Part shown: positions 1 to 12,241 of the stretch, in pieces | Layout of the letters: every line of letters starts with the position of its first letter | Numbering within the stretch: position 1 is the stretch's first letter | NCBI GenBank assembly: GCA_963575745.1 | Contig: CAUYUJ010020718.1 | Coordinates: forward strand, 87,652 to 151,651 | DNA: 64,000 nucleotides | Origin: Prorocentrum cordatum | Lineage: Eukaryota; Sar; Dinophyceae; Prorocentrales; Prorocentraceae | Direction: 5' to 3' | Notes under the pieces: model-generated | The model's database searches: none | The model's input: the letters and a program-made list of their open reading frames with translations, nothing else | Told to the model about the DNA's origin: nothing | Position numbers and translations under genes: made by a program

Positions 1-1000
1 CGCAACATGACAGCCGAGATAGCGCAATATTGCTGCACACGGCCTCCACGATCGCTCAAAACGTCTCCACATGGCATCCAAGATGACACAATATGACTCC
101 AGGTGACATCCAGCTCAACTATGCGCAAGATGACCTCCAAGATAGCGGAAGAGAGCTCCAGACATCCAAGTCCACATAGCGCGAAGTGACCTCCAGGACG
201 CCTCCAAATGGCATCCAATTCAACACAGCGCAGGCTGATATCAAAGAGGGCGCAAGATGGTTCCAGACGAGCTCCAAGATCGCCCAAAACGGCTACAGAT
301 GGCATCCAGGATGGCGCAAGATGGCTCCAGATGGCACCCAGCTCAACTCAGCGCAAGATTACCTCCAAGATAGTGGAAAATGGTTCCATATGACGCCCAG
401 GCCAACATAGCGCAAGATGACCTCCAAGATAACGCAAGATGGCTCCAGACCCCCTCCAAGATCGCAGAAGATGGCTCCAGATGGCATCCAAATTCACGTA
501 GAATACGAAGACCTCCAAGATGGCTCGTGAAGGCTCCAAACGAGCTCCAAGAGCACACAAGATGGTTCCAGAGGACATCCAAGATTGCGCAAGATAGCTC
601 CAAATGACATCCAACCCAGCACGGCGCGAGAGTACTTCCAAAATAGCGCAACATGGTTCCGGATGGCGTAGGAGTTCAACATAGCGCAAGATGGCTCCAG
701 GTGGCAGCCAGCTCAACGAGGCACAAGACGACCTCCAAGAAAGCTCCTGACGGCCTGCAAGATCGCAGACGATGGCTCCAGATGGCATCCAACTCAACAT
801 AGCGTAGGATGACCTTTAAGATGGCGCCAGATGGTTGCAGACGGCCTGCCAGATCGCAGAAGATGGTTCCAGATGGCATCAAACTCAAGATAGCTTAAGA
901 TGACCTTCAAGATAGCGCCAGATGGCTCCAGCGGGCCTCCAAGATCGCAGAAGATGGCTCCAGATGGCATCCGACTCAACATAGTGTAACATGTTCTAAA
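1..1000. repeat. degenerate minisatellite
   Basis: The stretch is built from variants of an 11-13 base block (AAGATGGCTCC, AAGATAGCGC, GATGGCATCC) that recur with drift in longer groups of roughly 90-120 bases, marked by CATCCAACTCAACATAGCG-like segments near 108, 215, 331, 399, 611, 791 and 976. Several short open frames cross it on both strands, but they only translate the repeat and share no protein signature. The same blocks occur in reverse complement at 51031-51610. Confidence 0.85.
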
Positions 1001-1390
1001 TGGCACCAGGTGCCTCCAGACAGTTTGAAGGGGGGCCGGTACGCCCGTCCAGAAGCTTCGCCTTAGGCGAAGCGCAGCCAGCTCTGTTGCACCGTAGTAG
1101 CGAAGGATGTTTTCGGTCTCGATGGCAAGTAGCACGCCTCGCAATTAGGCCCAACCATATGTTGGCGGCCGGCCGCTCGAACACAAACGGCCGCGGACAA
1201 ACGCTCGCTATCTCTCGCCCTTGTCTCAGATCAGTTTAGAGTCGGGGGAGAAGGGAGGCGAAGCGTGAGTCCGCCGCCCCTACACAGCAAACACTATATA
1301 CACAACAGGCAGCAAAAGGCGGGTCCGCGAAGAAGGTGAACCGGCAAGCACATTGGCTTGCGAGCACATTTTTGTTCATACGATTACTCC
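1001..1390. other. unassigned spacer downstream of copia remnant
   Basis: No gene is recognised. The stretch contains a perfect small palindrome at 1055-1073 (GCTTCGCC, 3-base loop, GGCGAAGC). It lies immediately beyond the 3' end of the minus-strand copia RNase H, so it may include copia 3' untranslated or LTR sequence, but no second LTR copy is present in the window to test this. Confidence 0.35.
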
Positions 1391-2955
1391 TCAGGCGGCC
1401 TCAGACGATGTTGTCTGGCCAGCACGATAGGAAGTAGGACGCTTTAAGTCATGATTGAAGGATTCCGTGCCTCCCATGACCTGTAGGAGCATATCTCTGT
1501 CAATGATTCCCTTTGTGCGACCGTCCGCGGTCATGTCGCGAGTGTCACACCACTGGATGCCATGCACGATTGCTCGCTCCATCATCTGTCCCATCCAACT
1601 GATGTGCCCCAAAAGAGCACACTCAGTCGGCTTCCTCAGGTCTTTGCTTGACGAGGACTTGAAAACAGATTCAGCATCATGGTGAGAGTGACCTTACTGC
1701 TAAGGCCACCCAACTCCAGTATATCTTTCAACTGAGTGGGTGCCACTGGATCTGCATAGAGTTCGCGCAGAGTCACGACCGTGGAAAAGCAGTCCTCCAA
1801 GTTGCGGGCTGCTGCAAGCGTTTCTGCTGAATAGCTTGAGTGGACCTGCAGCCGGTGAGACTTGCAATACGCATCGATCAAGTGGACGACAGGCATACCG
1901 GATGGCGCGTCTCCACGCCGTAGCAGGCTTGCCCCGCGAATACCGTAGCCTTCGACCTCGTCATCGGCATCTCCACTCAGGCGTCGATAGCCGAAGTTGC
2001 TGCGCAGGTCAACTTCGCCCGTTGGAGTCAAGGATCAAGAGATGATCTTCTTAGGGCAGGCCTGCAGCTTCTTGGTAGTCGCGCTCAGTCGTCGCCCTGG
2101 TATATTGGTCGGTTCTTGGACACGCTGTAGAGAGATCACAGAAGCCATCAACCGCACTTGTGTGATTAATGCGTGAGCCAACGCGACTCTGAGGCTGGCG
2201 AACACGTCAGCAACCACCTTGGATGCTTTGGCGCCAGCGTCTTCGCCCGTGAGTTCAGGGCGTCGTATAGGACGGAGCTGTTGGATGTATTCATCTTGGT
2301 CCAGTGAAACATTTCCGTCCACATCCTTTGTGTACCTCACAGCACAATTGGTACATGTATGTTTGTTGAGTTTGCACTTACCAAAAATCTCCTCGACGAA
2401 CTTGACGCACTTGTCAATGGTGTCCTCAGTAGCAGCCATGTTAATATCATCAACATGTTTGGCTGTGAGCAGGCCACTGCCGGTCACTGCTCGTCTCGAA
2501 CTCCTCGTCGTAGGACGTGGGCATGAAACCAAAGCCACACGTGGTCCTTCCGAGCTTGAGTTAGAAAGCTCTGGGTCCATCCTTGGTGCCGGTGCCTGGC
2601 TCGAGGCACTCCAGGCAGTGCTTCGACTCGCCGTAGTGCGCGAATCCTGGAAGGGGTCGAAGCACTGTTGCCGATCCAGCGGCAAGGTAAAGCACACCAC
2701 ACGTTCCTTCTCACCGGTTGCCTCAGAAAGTTCCTGGTAAGTGAACCCTTTCAGGAAAGCCACGTTGATGACAAGGAAAGCAATGACCCATTGCTTCTTG
2801 CACGCCGCCGTGCTTGCGAATAATTTTTGGCTTGACCGCCGCGCCGTTCCTGAAAAGGGTTCCACGCCGAACGCCTCGAGGTCCATAAACCCCCGAAATA
2901 CCAGGCGTAGTCTGATGGTGATTTCCATTTCGTCCTTCTCGTTCTTCACGAACTT
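1391..2955 (-). pseudogene. Ty1/copia retrotransposon RT-RNase H remnant
   Basis: Read on the minus strand this gives copia-type reverse transcriptase followed by RNase H; integrase, protease and gag are missing. Visible signatures are RLRLVFRGFMD, a motif A stretch VINVAFLKG, TAKHVDDINMA (the usual YVDD, here HVDD), KCKLNKHTCTNC, then TPTGEVDLRSNFGYRRLSGDAD, YGIRGASLLRRG and IQWCDTRDMTADGRTKG of RNase H. The motif A aspartate is valine here. Lesions: reading frame lost and regained between about 2500 and 2720, an in-frame TGA at 2035-2037 and a one-base slip near 1680. The 5' truncation point at 2955/2956 coincides exactly with a hairpin arm of the short repeat family. Known role of the family: LTR retrotransposon replication. 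This copy is dead. Confidence 0.88.
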
Positions 2956-3525
2956 CCGCCGGCCCCAGTTCCGGCGCGGGGTGGATAGTTGGCCCATCCG
3001 GCCTGGGCGGACAATGCGGTGCCCTGGGGTCAGATCATCCGCCGACTCCCAGTTGGCTGAGTTTTCAAGCTGATTCCCGAGAGAGCTTTCTCCTCGTAAA
3101 CTGAGCACTAATACGCGTGTTGAGAGCTCTACGAGGGTCCCGGCGGCAATCTGGTTGACGGTTTACTGCCGGCTCCCAGTTGACCGAACCGGACTGGGCG
3201 GACAACATGACAACCTGTGGTCGGTTTTTTGCAAGATTGTGAGACATTTGAAACTTCGTTTTGGGAACCAACATGTTTGTCACGTGCAATTGGTTATGCC
3301 GTATCTCTCTGTGAAATTCTCATGTCCGTAGCTGCAATACTACTATCAGAAGACGTAGGGAAACTGACTTCGTAGAACATTGCAAAAAAAATATATTCTT
3401 CGAGTTTTTAAGCTGACATTCAAGACAGCTTTCTTCTCGTATTCCGATCACTTATACGCGTGTCAATCAGCTTTACGAGGGTCCCAGCGGTAACCTGGTT
3501 GACGGTTCATCGCCGGCCCCCAGTT
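2956..3525 (+). mobile_element. two truncated hairpin-ended units (F2-like)
   Basis: Two complete stem-loops lie at 3140-3172 and 3484-3516, each preceded by an arm of the type CTCTACGAGGGTCCC (the second degraded) and followed by CCCAGT, with T as the next base. A third half stem-loop (2956-2966, ending CCAGT) marks the copia junction. The sequence between hairpins is the diverged body of the ~400-base F2 unit, including the segment GGCGGACAATGTGACAAC-like near 3010 and 3200. The 5' terminal arms are missing, so these are truncated copies in plus orientation. Confidence 0.7.
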
Positions 3526-3868
3526 CCGGCCCGGGGTGCAGCTAGTTGAAACAGCGACACTACAGCAGGGGCTTGAATGCACTTGTGGTCTGGATTGCAA
3601 ACGACATTGCTTGCGCCAGTCATGGTCAGCACTGGTTGGGTACACGGCGCCACCAGGATCGTGCACCCACGACCGCACGTGAGCTCACCAAGATGGAGTG
3701 CCAGGACTGCGTCCCGAAGCTTGTGCCGCTCCACGTGAAAGTCGACGTCTCACGGCTCATCGACGTGCTGCAATATTTCCGTTGTCCCACCGTCGTGGAA
3801 CCTGGCAAAGCCACGCCATGAGGAGTACATCCTACCTTTGACCTCACACTAGTGAGCTGACCAAAGCC

Positions 3869-5263
3869 ATGCAATCTTGTGGTATTGCAGTACTGCCTTC
3901 CGACCACTGGGTCGAGTCGTACGACAGGGTCACACACACGGATTGGCACGCCAAGCAGAAGAACCACAATCTGGCAATGATGACGACCCACTTTTGTGAC
4001 GCGGTGTGCTATCGCAACTTCTGTACGTTGATCCAGTCACTACCATCACAGCCGTACCCATTTCGACCTCCACTCTTGAGAGCCGTCACACAATCGCAGG
4101 CCTTCACACAGGCTAGAGAGATCATGGACGCTCTCCACTGCCGCGAGAAAACGACTACCGAGTGGAAAAGGCATCTCAGCCTCACGAAGCTGATGAACCA
4201 GACTGCAGGGGAAATGGCTCATTGCGCTTGCATAGCTTCCTGCGCCAGTGGCACACTACCGCAATCCATGCCGCTGGCAACAAGCGATCCAGATATGCCT
4301 ATCCCTGGGATCACAAACGAGCCGCCGCCAGCGACTCCAGCGCAATCCAATCAAGATGATGATCCATATTGTGGGGCATACGAGGAGCCGTACCACAAGC
4401 TTATCCTCCTGCTCGAGGATTACCCGGGCATTTGGGCATCCTACAACTCGGGCGAAAAACAGGAGCTCCTGCACCCTACAATAGTGATATATGCCAAGGA
4501 TGCGCATGCTCTCACTTGGACTGTATACGAGCAGTTCTTGATCCAGATCAATGATACTGCTGAGGCTAGCGATGCAAATAAGTCACGTATCCTTGCAGAG
4601 CGTAATGTACTGAGCTCTCATCGTGTCGGACCTCGCATTGACAACGCAGATACCGTCCTGGCATGCAAAGGTTTCTACACCCGGACTGCCTTGGATTGCA
4701 TCGAGGTACAACCTGAGCCAACGGAGCCGGCCGCTTGGCCTGCTGTAGCACCAGCTGCTGCAGACCCGGTAACGCTCCCGGCGACCCCGCTCAGTGAGGA
4801 AAGACAGCCCCTGCCACCAGGCCCGCTCCCGACCGCCACGCCAGCTGCGCCCCCAGACATGGGTTCGCATATTGCCTCGGACGAGGACGCTGACATGGCT
4901 GCGGAGCTCGACGTAATTCCTGCTGGACTCCAACCCCATACACACCCAGGGGCTAACATCCGTGTGTCTGTGGAGGTTGCCCCATGGAAGACTGCTCACG
5001 TTCAGGCCTCGGGCAAGTGTCATGCGGTGTGGGCCCAGCTTTGCAGGAACGGTACGGCCATTCGCTCCGAGCTTGGCAGTGGCTTGGGGGAGACATATGT
5101 GTGGGCACGTGCACCTAACGAGCCGCAGAATGGAGGTCAGATTGTCATGATCTATCAACCTGGGCCACATGCCAATGAGGGTTGGACGATTCGTGACGAG
5201 ATCAAGTCCTACGAACCGAACTTGGATATCGCAGGCCTCAAAGCCCGTCTCTCAGCGCCGTGA
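3869..5263 (+). CDS. LINE A ORF1 protein
   Basis: 464 codons from ATG to TGA, uninterrupted. It is assigned as ORF1 by position (76 bases upstream of the endonuclease frame) and by its C-terminal segment VSVEVAPWKTAHVQASGK near residues 370-388. This matches VGCAPWKRPHVKAT and IEAPPWKRDHIGAV in the ORF1 proteins of LINEs B and C. After it, all three share a segment ending in GWxxxxE/D-W-like residues. The N-terminal 150 residues have no counterpart in the other two and are Cys/His containing; the middle (residues 280-345) is Pro/Ala-rich and probably disordered. ORF1 proteins of LINEs generally bind element RNA; that role is inferred, not seen. No zinc knuckle or RRM could be recognised. Confidence 0.7.
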   Translation: MQSCGIAVLPSDHWVESYDRVTHTDWHAKQKNHNLAMMTTHFCDAVCYRNFCTLIQSLPSQPYPFRPPLLRAVTQSQAFTQAREIMDALHCREKTTTEWKRHLSLTKLMNQTAGEMAHCACIASCASGTLPQSMPLATSDPDMPIPGITNEPPPATPAQSNQDDDPYCGAYEEPYHKLILLLEDYPGIWASYNSGEKQELLHPTIVIYAKDAHALTWTVYEQFLIQINDTAEASDANKSRILAERNVLSSHRVGPRIDNADTVLACKGFYTRTALDCIEVQPEPTEPAAWPAVAPAAADPVTLPATPLSEERQPLPPGPLPTATPAAPPDMGSHIASDEDADMAAELDVIPAGLQPHTHPGANIRVSVEVAPWKTAHVQASGKCHAVWAQLCRNGTAIRSELGSGLGETYVWARAPNEPQNGGQIVMIYQPGPHANEGWTIRDEIKSYEPNLDIAGLKARLSAP

Positions 5264-5338
5264 CGTCGGGAGGTCTGTCTAGGCTCGTGGAAGCTACGAC
5301 GGCGAGGCCAACTTACTGTCCACACAATACTTAGTGCG

Positions 5339-8300
5339 ATGATGGGGGCTGATGTGACTCTCTTGGGGGTACATGAGTGTCAGAATATGTGGGATCATCG
5401 TTCTGAGCTGTCATGCTTGGGTGAGGGTGCCATTCACTCGATCTTCGACTGCTCTCGCAAGGTTGCCATCCTGTATAGGGACAATTGGCGGAAGCACCGC
5501 CTCACTACTTTCAAGGGGAAGGGATTCGTTGCCATAGGATTTACGACGCTCACGATTGTATCATGCTATTTGCCTAAAGCTGAAGATGCCACGTTGAGGA
5601 GTGATGACGTTACTAACGAGAAGCTTCAGGACATTATTTACACCATGAATAAGGCCCCGGAGAAGTATTTCCACAGGTACCCCAGGAGGCCCCAGAAGTC
5701 TGCGTTGCTGACGGATGCCAACGTGGAACTGTCTCCAGATATTTCGAAAGACGGTCTGCAACTTACTGGGGAAGGTTTGCTTGAATCCACTCTTCTATAC
5801 TCGGGCGGGGCCTCTAGGGTTCGTTGGCGGAGGAGGGAGGCTATGAAGGAGGCGCTTACTCAGTTCTGTGGGAGGTGGAGGACTGTGATGGCCAACACTT
5901 TTGGACCCAGAAGGCCTACTTGGACCCCGTCAGGTCATGGGGCTCCGAGCGTCTTGGACTATATTGGGTTGCCCAGTACACAGTCAGAGGTGGGGGTGAA
6001 GTTTATCCAACCACTTGGGACGACGGCCCTGACAGCAGTCTCGGACCATGCGATGCTACATGCCACACTGCCGCGTGCTCCGACGGGTTTGCGTCGGCAG
6101 AAGCCGAAGGCGACCGGGGCTTCTCACCTCGTCCACTGGGCGCTGGTGGGTCCTCGGGCCTACGCTCGTGAGGTGGAGATTGCTTTCACTACGAATGTTG
6201 CTGCTCATGTCGGGTCTGATGCCACGACACTTCAGGAGGGCTGGGAGCTGGTCAGCCGTTCCCATCCTCGTGTGGCGCGCTTGCCTAGGACTGTGGTGGA
6301 GGAGGGTAGCAGCACTGACAGTACGGAAACTATGATGGAAGATATGGAGGAGTGGGTGGAGGTGGATGATATGACGACACCAGCTTGTGAAAGGGAACTT
6401 ATGAATGCGGCGATTATGTCTGCGGCCAGTCTCACGCCTCACGCCCAGGGGCGGCAGGGGCGTCGTTCGAAGAAGCCCGAGGACTTGTGGAGGATGGAGT
6501 AGGTTATGAAACAGCTGCGGAGGGAGAGGAGGTGGGAGGACTGCAAACAGTTGCGACGGCAATACCGACCTGCGAAGAGACGGTACCATGCTGAGCTTGT
6601 GAAGTTTCAATTAGCCAGGGAAGGACGGAGTAAGCGCACGAACAATCAGGTACTGGAGGTGGTTCAGGAGGATGGTGGGATTCATAGATCGGAAGACTTG
6701 GGGGAGCGGGAGGTGGAGGTTGGACGGTTTGCTGGTGCTTCTATTCAGTGCGAGGAGGCGCGCAGTGCTAGTGCTCTTGCATTGGAGACGGCGAGGTGTG
6801 CAGCAGCTGCTTCATCTCGTGCACTGGAAATACCGTTGTCCCTGGTTATGCGTGCACGGGCGCGTCTGAAGAAGGAGGGAGCCTCGTCTCAAGATGATGT
6901 GTCGCTTGAGATGCTGAGGTTGCTCCCTTGGGCGTGCGTGCGCCGCGTTCGCGACTTCTTTCAGCGCCTGGCCAATCGGGAGCAGCTTACACCGCTTTGC
7001 TGGAGCAAATGTCTTGTGACGTTGATCCCGAAGAGCCCCAATATGACACAGCTCAAGGACACTAGGAAGATATGCCTCATACCTCTTATGTCTAAGTGGT
7101 ACAGTCTGTGTCTCACTATCTTGGCGGAGGAAGAGTTGACCAAGCTCCGACCACATACGTGTTTGTTTGGCTTCGCTGCGGGTGGGAAACCACACGAAAT
7201 TACGGCGGCACTCAAGAGGCTCTCACAACACTCGCGTCTTTGGGGCAAAGGGGAAACATTATATCTTGGGAGTGCGGATGTGCTTCAGTGCTTCGATCAT
7301 GTTACGTTGACGTTAGCTTACGATAGTCTGGTGTCTCTGGGTTTTCCTCCGGAGTTCATCTATGCCCTCTCGGAGCCCATGCATGAGAACAAATGTCAAA
7401 TGTCTTTTGAAGGTGCTAGGTGGACGGACTGGGGGTCTTGGGATCGGAGCATTCGCACGGGAGGAGTGGAGAGCCCCTTCTTGTTCAAGGTTGCGTCTGT
7501 GTATCTGTGGGAGAAGGTTGTCCGACATTGGGAGGAGAATGACTATGGGTATGAGCTGGAAACCCCCTTGCTTGGAGGTAGGAGGAGGATTACACATGCG
7601 TTGTGGGCAGACAACTTGCATGTGTGCGCTCGGTCCCGAGACGAGCTTCGCGAGATGGTGTCTATGCTCACGGTGCCGGTGGCTCAGGCTGGCTTGCGTT
7701 GGAAACCCTCATCGCTGGGATACCTCCTGTGTGGAGGCTGGCCTCGTTGTTCTGATACCGAGCTTCGTGTGCATGTGCATGAGTATGGTGAGGAGGTGGT
7801 CCTACCTCGTTTACGCTAGATGTCTGCATTGGGGTCGAGCTCTTTGATGATTGGAGTGATCATCGGGACCTTCTAAGTCATTTGCAGCGTGCCAGACGTG
7901 CATGGATGTGTGATGCGCAGTTCTATCGTTGCCGACAGTTACCAATGCGTGACCGTTTCATGCGCTATCTTGCACGGGTGCAGTCCATTGTGTTGTATGC
8001 TTGTGAAGGGATGACGGCAGATGAGGACACTATTCAGAAGTTGCATGCGTGGGAAAGACAACTGCTTGCGAGTATCGGGGGCCTTCGCAAGAAGGCGAGT
8101 GACGACTGGACATTATATACTCAGAGGCGGCTGCGATATGGTCGCCGCGACTTTACCAGGTACGGTTTCCAATCACTCGTCAAGAGATTTCTCAGAAAGC
8201 AGTTTGACTGGGCCAAGGATGTGGCGTCGTTTGCTTGCCCGCGTACGTGTGCACCTGTGATTGCTTCTTCGTCTGTGGAGGAAGCCCCAGCCAATCGGCG

Positions 8301-9285
8301 TCGGCTGAGGAGGATCTTCGTGAGACGGTGAGGGGCCAGCGACAAAGACTTTCGCCTGCCCAGCCTGCAGAGGCACCGACTCCAGCTGCACTTGTGACGG
8401 ACGACACGTCCATGCCCTTTGCACTTTCACGCGTTGCGATGTTGCATGGATTGGGGGGGTGGACGGAGAGGAGGGAGGCCATGATTACTGCAAGCGGGAG
8501 GAGGACGGATATAACTAGACTAACAGGGAGGAGACTACCCACTGGTTACAGACCGTGGGACTTCTTGTTTGTGCAGGCTGCTGGTGTGAACTGGTGGCAT
8601 TATCCCAACTGGAGCGATCATGGCTTTCGTGAGTTTGCCACTGGTCGATTGCATGCGGCGGGATGTGCACATATACTGGAGGGCTTTGTCTTTAAGGAGG
8701 AGGGTGGTCTGATACACAGAGAGGAGGAGGATGAGGACAAACAACCAACTCAGGCTGCGCTTGATCGCATTGCCAAGCACCTTGCCGTCAACTTTGAAAA
8801 TGAGGTCTGCTTCGAACGACGAGGTGGAATTGCGATGGAGTTTTTAGGGGATTCCACGCTGATAACCAACTGGATGAGGGGAATGTGGAGTTGTAACAAC
8901 AACATATACCGATCGCAGGTGGGGGAGGTTATTGACTTGTTAGACTGTGCTTGCCGTAACTTTAATTTGCAGGGCCCTGCCATAGGATATGACTTGTGGC
9001 GTCATCACTTTCGTGAAGGCAACGAGCGTGCCGACCGACTTACTTGGGAAATCAGACATCTACCATTACAATCGAGATACAGGAGATCACAACAACATTC
9101 AAACAATACTGAAAGACTGATCGCAATCCATGGTGCGTACGACGGTGGCGTTAGTAGTGCAGGTGCTGGGGGAGGATGGTGGCTGGATGGAGAGTTCACT
9201 AGTGAGCAATCTGGTGGAGGGTTAGGTGACAGCCTGCACACGATTACTCGTCCCTTGGCGGAGGAGGCTTTTATCCTGCATCTGG
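5339..9285 (+). pseudogene. LINE A ORF2: EEP endonuclease-RT-RNase H
   Basis: Domains in order: EEP endonuclease (LLGVHECQ, SCYLPKAED, LTDANVEL where GDFN is usual, SVLDYIGLP, VSDHAML); a basic linker; RT with motif A SADVLQCFDHVTL, motif B IRTGGVESPFLF and motif C HALWADNLHV; a maturation/linker region; then RNase H-like halves LGDSTLITNWMRG and HHFREGNERADRLT, followed by IAIHGAYDGGVSSAGAGGGWWLDG. Lesions: in-frame TAG at 6500-6502 between endonuclease and RT, and frame changes near 7800 and 8240-8330. The EN motif has lost the catalytic GD of GDFN (TDAN). WADN replaces the canonical YADD but is shared with LINEs B and C, so it is not simply decay. The frame upstream of the first ATG (5339) stays open and reads EN-like, so the true start may be non-ATG or earlier. 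Confidence 0.85.
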
Positions 9286-10180
9286 TTCCCTCTCGCCATC
9301 TCACTCTCAGCTCGATCGGGTACCTACTACTGCGAAAAAAAAACACTCCGGCGGGATCGGCTGCTTCGTGTCATCTTGGTAGGTGCTGTCGGTTTTTTGT
9401 ACTCAACTCGAGCTGTAGGATAGCTACATAGCTGGTAGGTACACCTAATCGATCTAGAGTCTTCAGGCGCGTAAGTCTCAAACAGCTAGATGTCTGAACC
9501 CGGTCTGCTACTAGAGCTACTAGAGGATGATGAGCTTCTTGACTCAACTCGAGCTGCAGATGAACCACAGAGCTGTTCGGCACAGCAATCGGAAGGGACT
9601 CATCAGTTGCGCTAACTGAAAGTATCTAGACGCTTGAACTCGGTCTGCTACCTTGGCTGGGTCCGGAAAACTATTCGTACTTTGCTAATCTTTAGAGATG
9701 GTGATGGTTTCTCGACTTAACTCGTGCTGCAGCAGAGCTACAGAGCTGTTCGGCACAGCAATCGTAAGAAAAATGTTAGGCGCGCTAGCTTCAAGTATCT
9801 AGACGCCTGAACTCGGTGTGCTATCAGAGCTGAGTCCGAAAAACTATCCGTATACTGCTAATTTTCTAGAGATGGCGATGGCGTTCTTGACCTAACTCGA
9901 GCTGAAGATGAGCTATATAGCTGTTTGTCACATAAGTCGAACGAAAATCATAAAAAGCGCTTGTCTAAAGTATCTAGACGCCTGAAGTTGGTCTGCGACC
10001 AGAGCTGGGTCAGGAAAATGTTAAACAGATGATGATGTAACTCGGGCTGCAAAAGAGCTAGAAAGCTGTTTGGCACAGAGTCGGAAGGAATTTATCAGAC
10101 GCGCTAGTTTCAAGTACCCAGATGCCCGAACTCGTCGCGCTTTCAGAGTTGGAGCCAGAAAACTATTCGTACTCTATTGA
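9286..10180 (+). repeat. satellite monomers, plus orientation
   Basis: About five diverged copies of the ~175-180 base satellite monomer, in the opposite orientation to the arrays at 32-64 kb. Landmarks are the ACTCGAGCTG-type segment near 9400, 9545, 9718 and 9893, and CTGAACTCGGTCTGCTA-like segments between them. The first monomer begins with the reverse complement of the F1 unit tail (CTCAGCTCGATCGGGTACC). This array directly truncates LINE A. Confidence 0.8.
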
Positions 10181-11188
10181 ATGTTCCAGATGCTTTCTCC
10201 TCACTCCTTCTTCTCCTCCACGCCCTCCCCCATGAGACCGCGCCCTCGCGCGCGCGATGCGAGATGGCCGCGCCCGCATTGCTTTACGAGTTCCCGGCGG
10301 TAACCAAGGTTGACGGTTTACCGCCGGCTCCCAGTTTTGAGAATCCAGATTTTTATTCTCTGCAGTCGGTCATGGCGCGCTCGAAGGTGCAATTCTCAGG
10401 GCTCTAGGTGCAATATTTCGATGAAAACACTAGGAGAAACCGACGTCCTACAAAACCCTGAATTTATATGTTTCGAATTTTTTAATTGACATTCGGGAAT
10501 ACTCTCTCCTCGTTATCTGAGCGATGATTTGCGTTTCGAGAGCTCTGCGAGGGCCCCGACGGTAACCTGGTTGACGGTTTATCGCCGGCCCCCAGTTGGC
10601 CCACCAGGCTCGGGCGGACAATGTGACAACCTGGCGTCGGTTTTTTGAAGATTGTGAGAGATTTGACAATTCGTCTTGAGAGCCTTTCTCACGTGTAGTG
10701 GGTTATGCCGCGTCTGCCTGTCGAATTCTCAGGTCTGTAGCTGCAATTATACCGTCAAAAGACGTGGAGGAACCGACTTGATTCAAAAGAAAATGTATTT
10801 TGCGAGTTTTCGCGCTGAGTTCCGAGCAGGCTTCCTTCTGACAATCTCAACACTTATTCGGGTGAGTCGAGATCTACGAGGGTCCCGGCCGTAATCTGGT
10901 TGACGGTTGACCGCCGGCTCCAGTTTTCTGAAGATCGTGAGAGATTTGAAGATTCGTTTGGAAACCAATATTTTTCGCACCTGTACTGGGTTATGGCGCG
11001 TCTGCCTGTCAAACTCTCCGGTCCGTAGCTGCAGTATTACTATCAAAACACTAGAAGGAACCGACTTTAGATCAAACCGAAAAACATGCTGTTCGAGTTT
11101 TTCAGTTCAAGCCTGGGAAAGCTTCATGCATGCTTTCCGAGCAGCGCCGTGCGAGGAAAGAGCTCTACGAGGCTCCCGGCGGCAACCT
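10181..11188 (+). mobile_element. row of truncated hairpin-ended units, plus orientation
   Basis: Stem-loops at 10294-10327 (perfect CCGGCGGTAA/TTACCGCCGG type), 10557-10588 and 10885-10917 are each followed by CCAGT then T. A left half only is present at 11171-11188. Between them are diverged F2-type bodies of about 260-330 bases with recognisable pieces such as GGTTATGCCGCGTCTGCCTG and CTGCAATTATACCGTCAAAA. Terminal arms GAGCTCTGCGAGG and GATCTACGAGG precede the hairpins at 10540 and 10870, both mutated. No genes. Confidence 0.7.
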
Positions 11189-11571
11189 GGTCGAGGAACC
11201 TCCGCGAAGGTGAAGCTGGTTGAAGAACCTGGTTGAGGATCCCGGCTCAAGCTCCGCCTCAAGCTCCTCGTACGTTCATTTTCTCCTGCCTGGGGAACCT
11301 CCGCGAAGGTGAACGGTGAGCTAGCGTGGTGTTTTTGCTCTGCTTACGCAACTGCCAATCTCCTTGTACATATTGCCTCTCATTGTTGGCTTATCATTAT
11401 CATTTTTTGTTGCGGTGTGGTGGTGGCAATTTGTATTGTACCTTCGCCTTGCGTGGAGATAACAAATTTGCAGTGTCGGATCACATTCCAAGTGTGCCGG
11501 GTACTACTGTCTCGAGATTGTGCAGTTTTCCCACTCTCTCTGTTGTGTTTGTCCACATCACATCTTGATTC

Positions 11572-12241
11572 ATGCCTCATGCTCGTAGCGGAAGTGCATA
11601 TCACAGGCGTCGTTTGAGAGCATCACGTCTCGGATTCTGCGCGGCACCCGCCCCTGCTGCACCGCCGCCGGGCCTCGAGACTGCCGTCGAGCCCGCGATT
11701 GACTTCTCATTGCGCTCGTTCGTTCCTGCAGCTGATCCTGTCGATCAGACAGGGATTCTTTTGGATTACCTCGCTCCGCAGTCGGATAAGCAAACGAATG
11801 CCGTGATTTCAAATGCCGCTGGGACTCAGACAGAGCTAGGTGCGCAGACTTCCGAGCAAGAAACACAAACTGACGTCGTGTCTCTGGGTAGCCACATTCA
11901 CTCTCTTACAAACGAACCCGTGCATGGTCTGGGTTTGGGCTTGAGGTCGGAATATGGTCATGCCGAGTTTTGAAGATTTCAAAGTTGCTTTTGAAGCTCG
12001 CACAAACACTGTTCTGCATAAACTCTCGGCTGAACAAATTGTGGCATCCCTTTGTGCTGTTGAAGTTGGTCAGGAAACAGATCTGGCCCGTTTCCTGGCG
12101 GATCCTGAGCATTTCGACGATCGGACTTTCAAGAATTGCATTGGCAATATTGTCACCGCGATGCTTGCGGCAAAACCATGCATGGAAGACTTGTTGGAAG
12201 AAATTAGTTTACTGCAACGCTTCAGTAAAAAAGGTTACTGA
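11572..12241 (+). pseudogene. unrecognised protein-coding remnant, N-terminal part
   Basis: Two overlapping frames, 11572-11973 (133 codons) and 11954-12241 (95 codons), look like one coding region with a frame change in the 20-base overlap. The first is Ala/Pro-rich, then carries AGTQTELGAQTSEQETQTD, a run of TQT/ETQTD motifs of the kind bound by dynein light chain LC8 (speculative). The second reads MPSFEDFKVAFEARTNTVLHKL and on to LLEEISLLQRFSKKGY, soluble and helical in character. No family is recognised. It may belong to the insert that carries it or be a displaced host gene fragment. Confidence 0.4.

Larger units (their letters stand above)
3526..9285 (+). mobile_element. LINE A: decayed non-LTR retrotransposon
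   Basis: A non-LTR element in plus orientation with an ORF1 (3869-5263), then endonuclease, reverse transcriptase and a C-terminal RNase H-like region (5339-9285). It follows directly on the CAGT end of a hairpin unit at 3525. The first 340 bases carry no recognisable protein and may be its 5' untranslated region. The 3' end is lost: at about 9285 coding sequence passes straight into satellite DNA, 3 residues before the position where the sister elements have the TVTxxELSAAE helix. No poly(A) or microsatellite tail remains. Confidence 0.85.

Noticed and set aside
8235-9431. Single 398-residue gene
   Set aside because: Its first part is the frame-shifted end of LINE A ORF2 and its last ~48 residues read satellite DNA.
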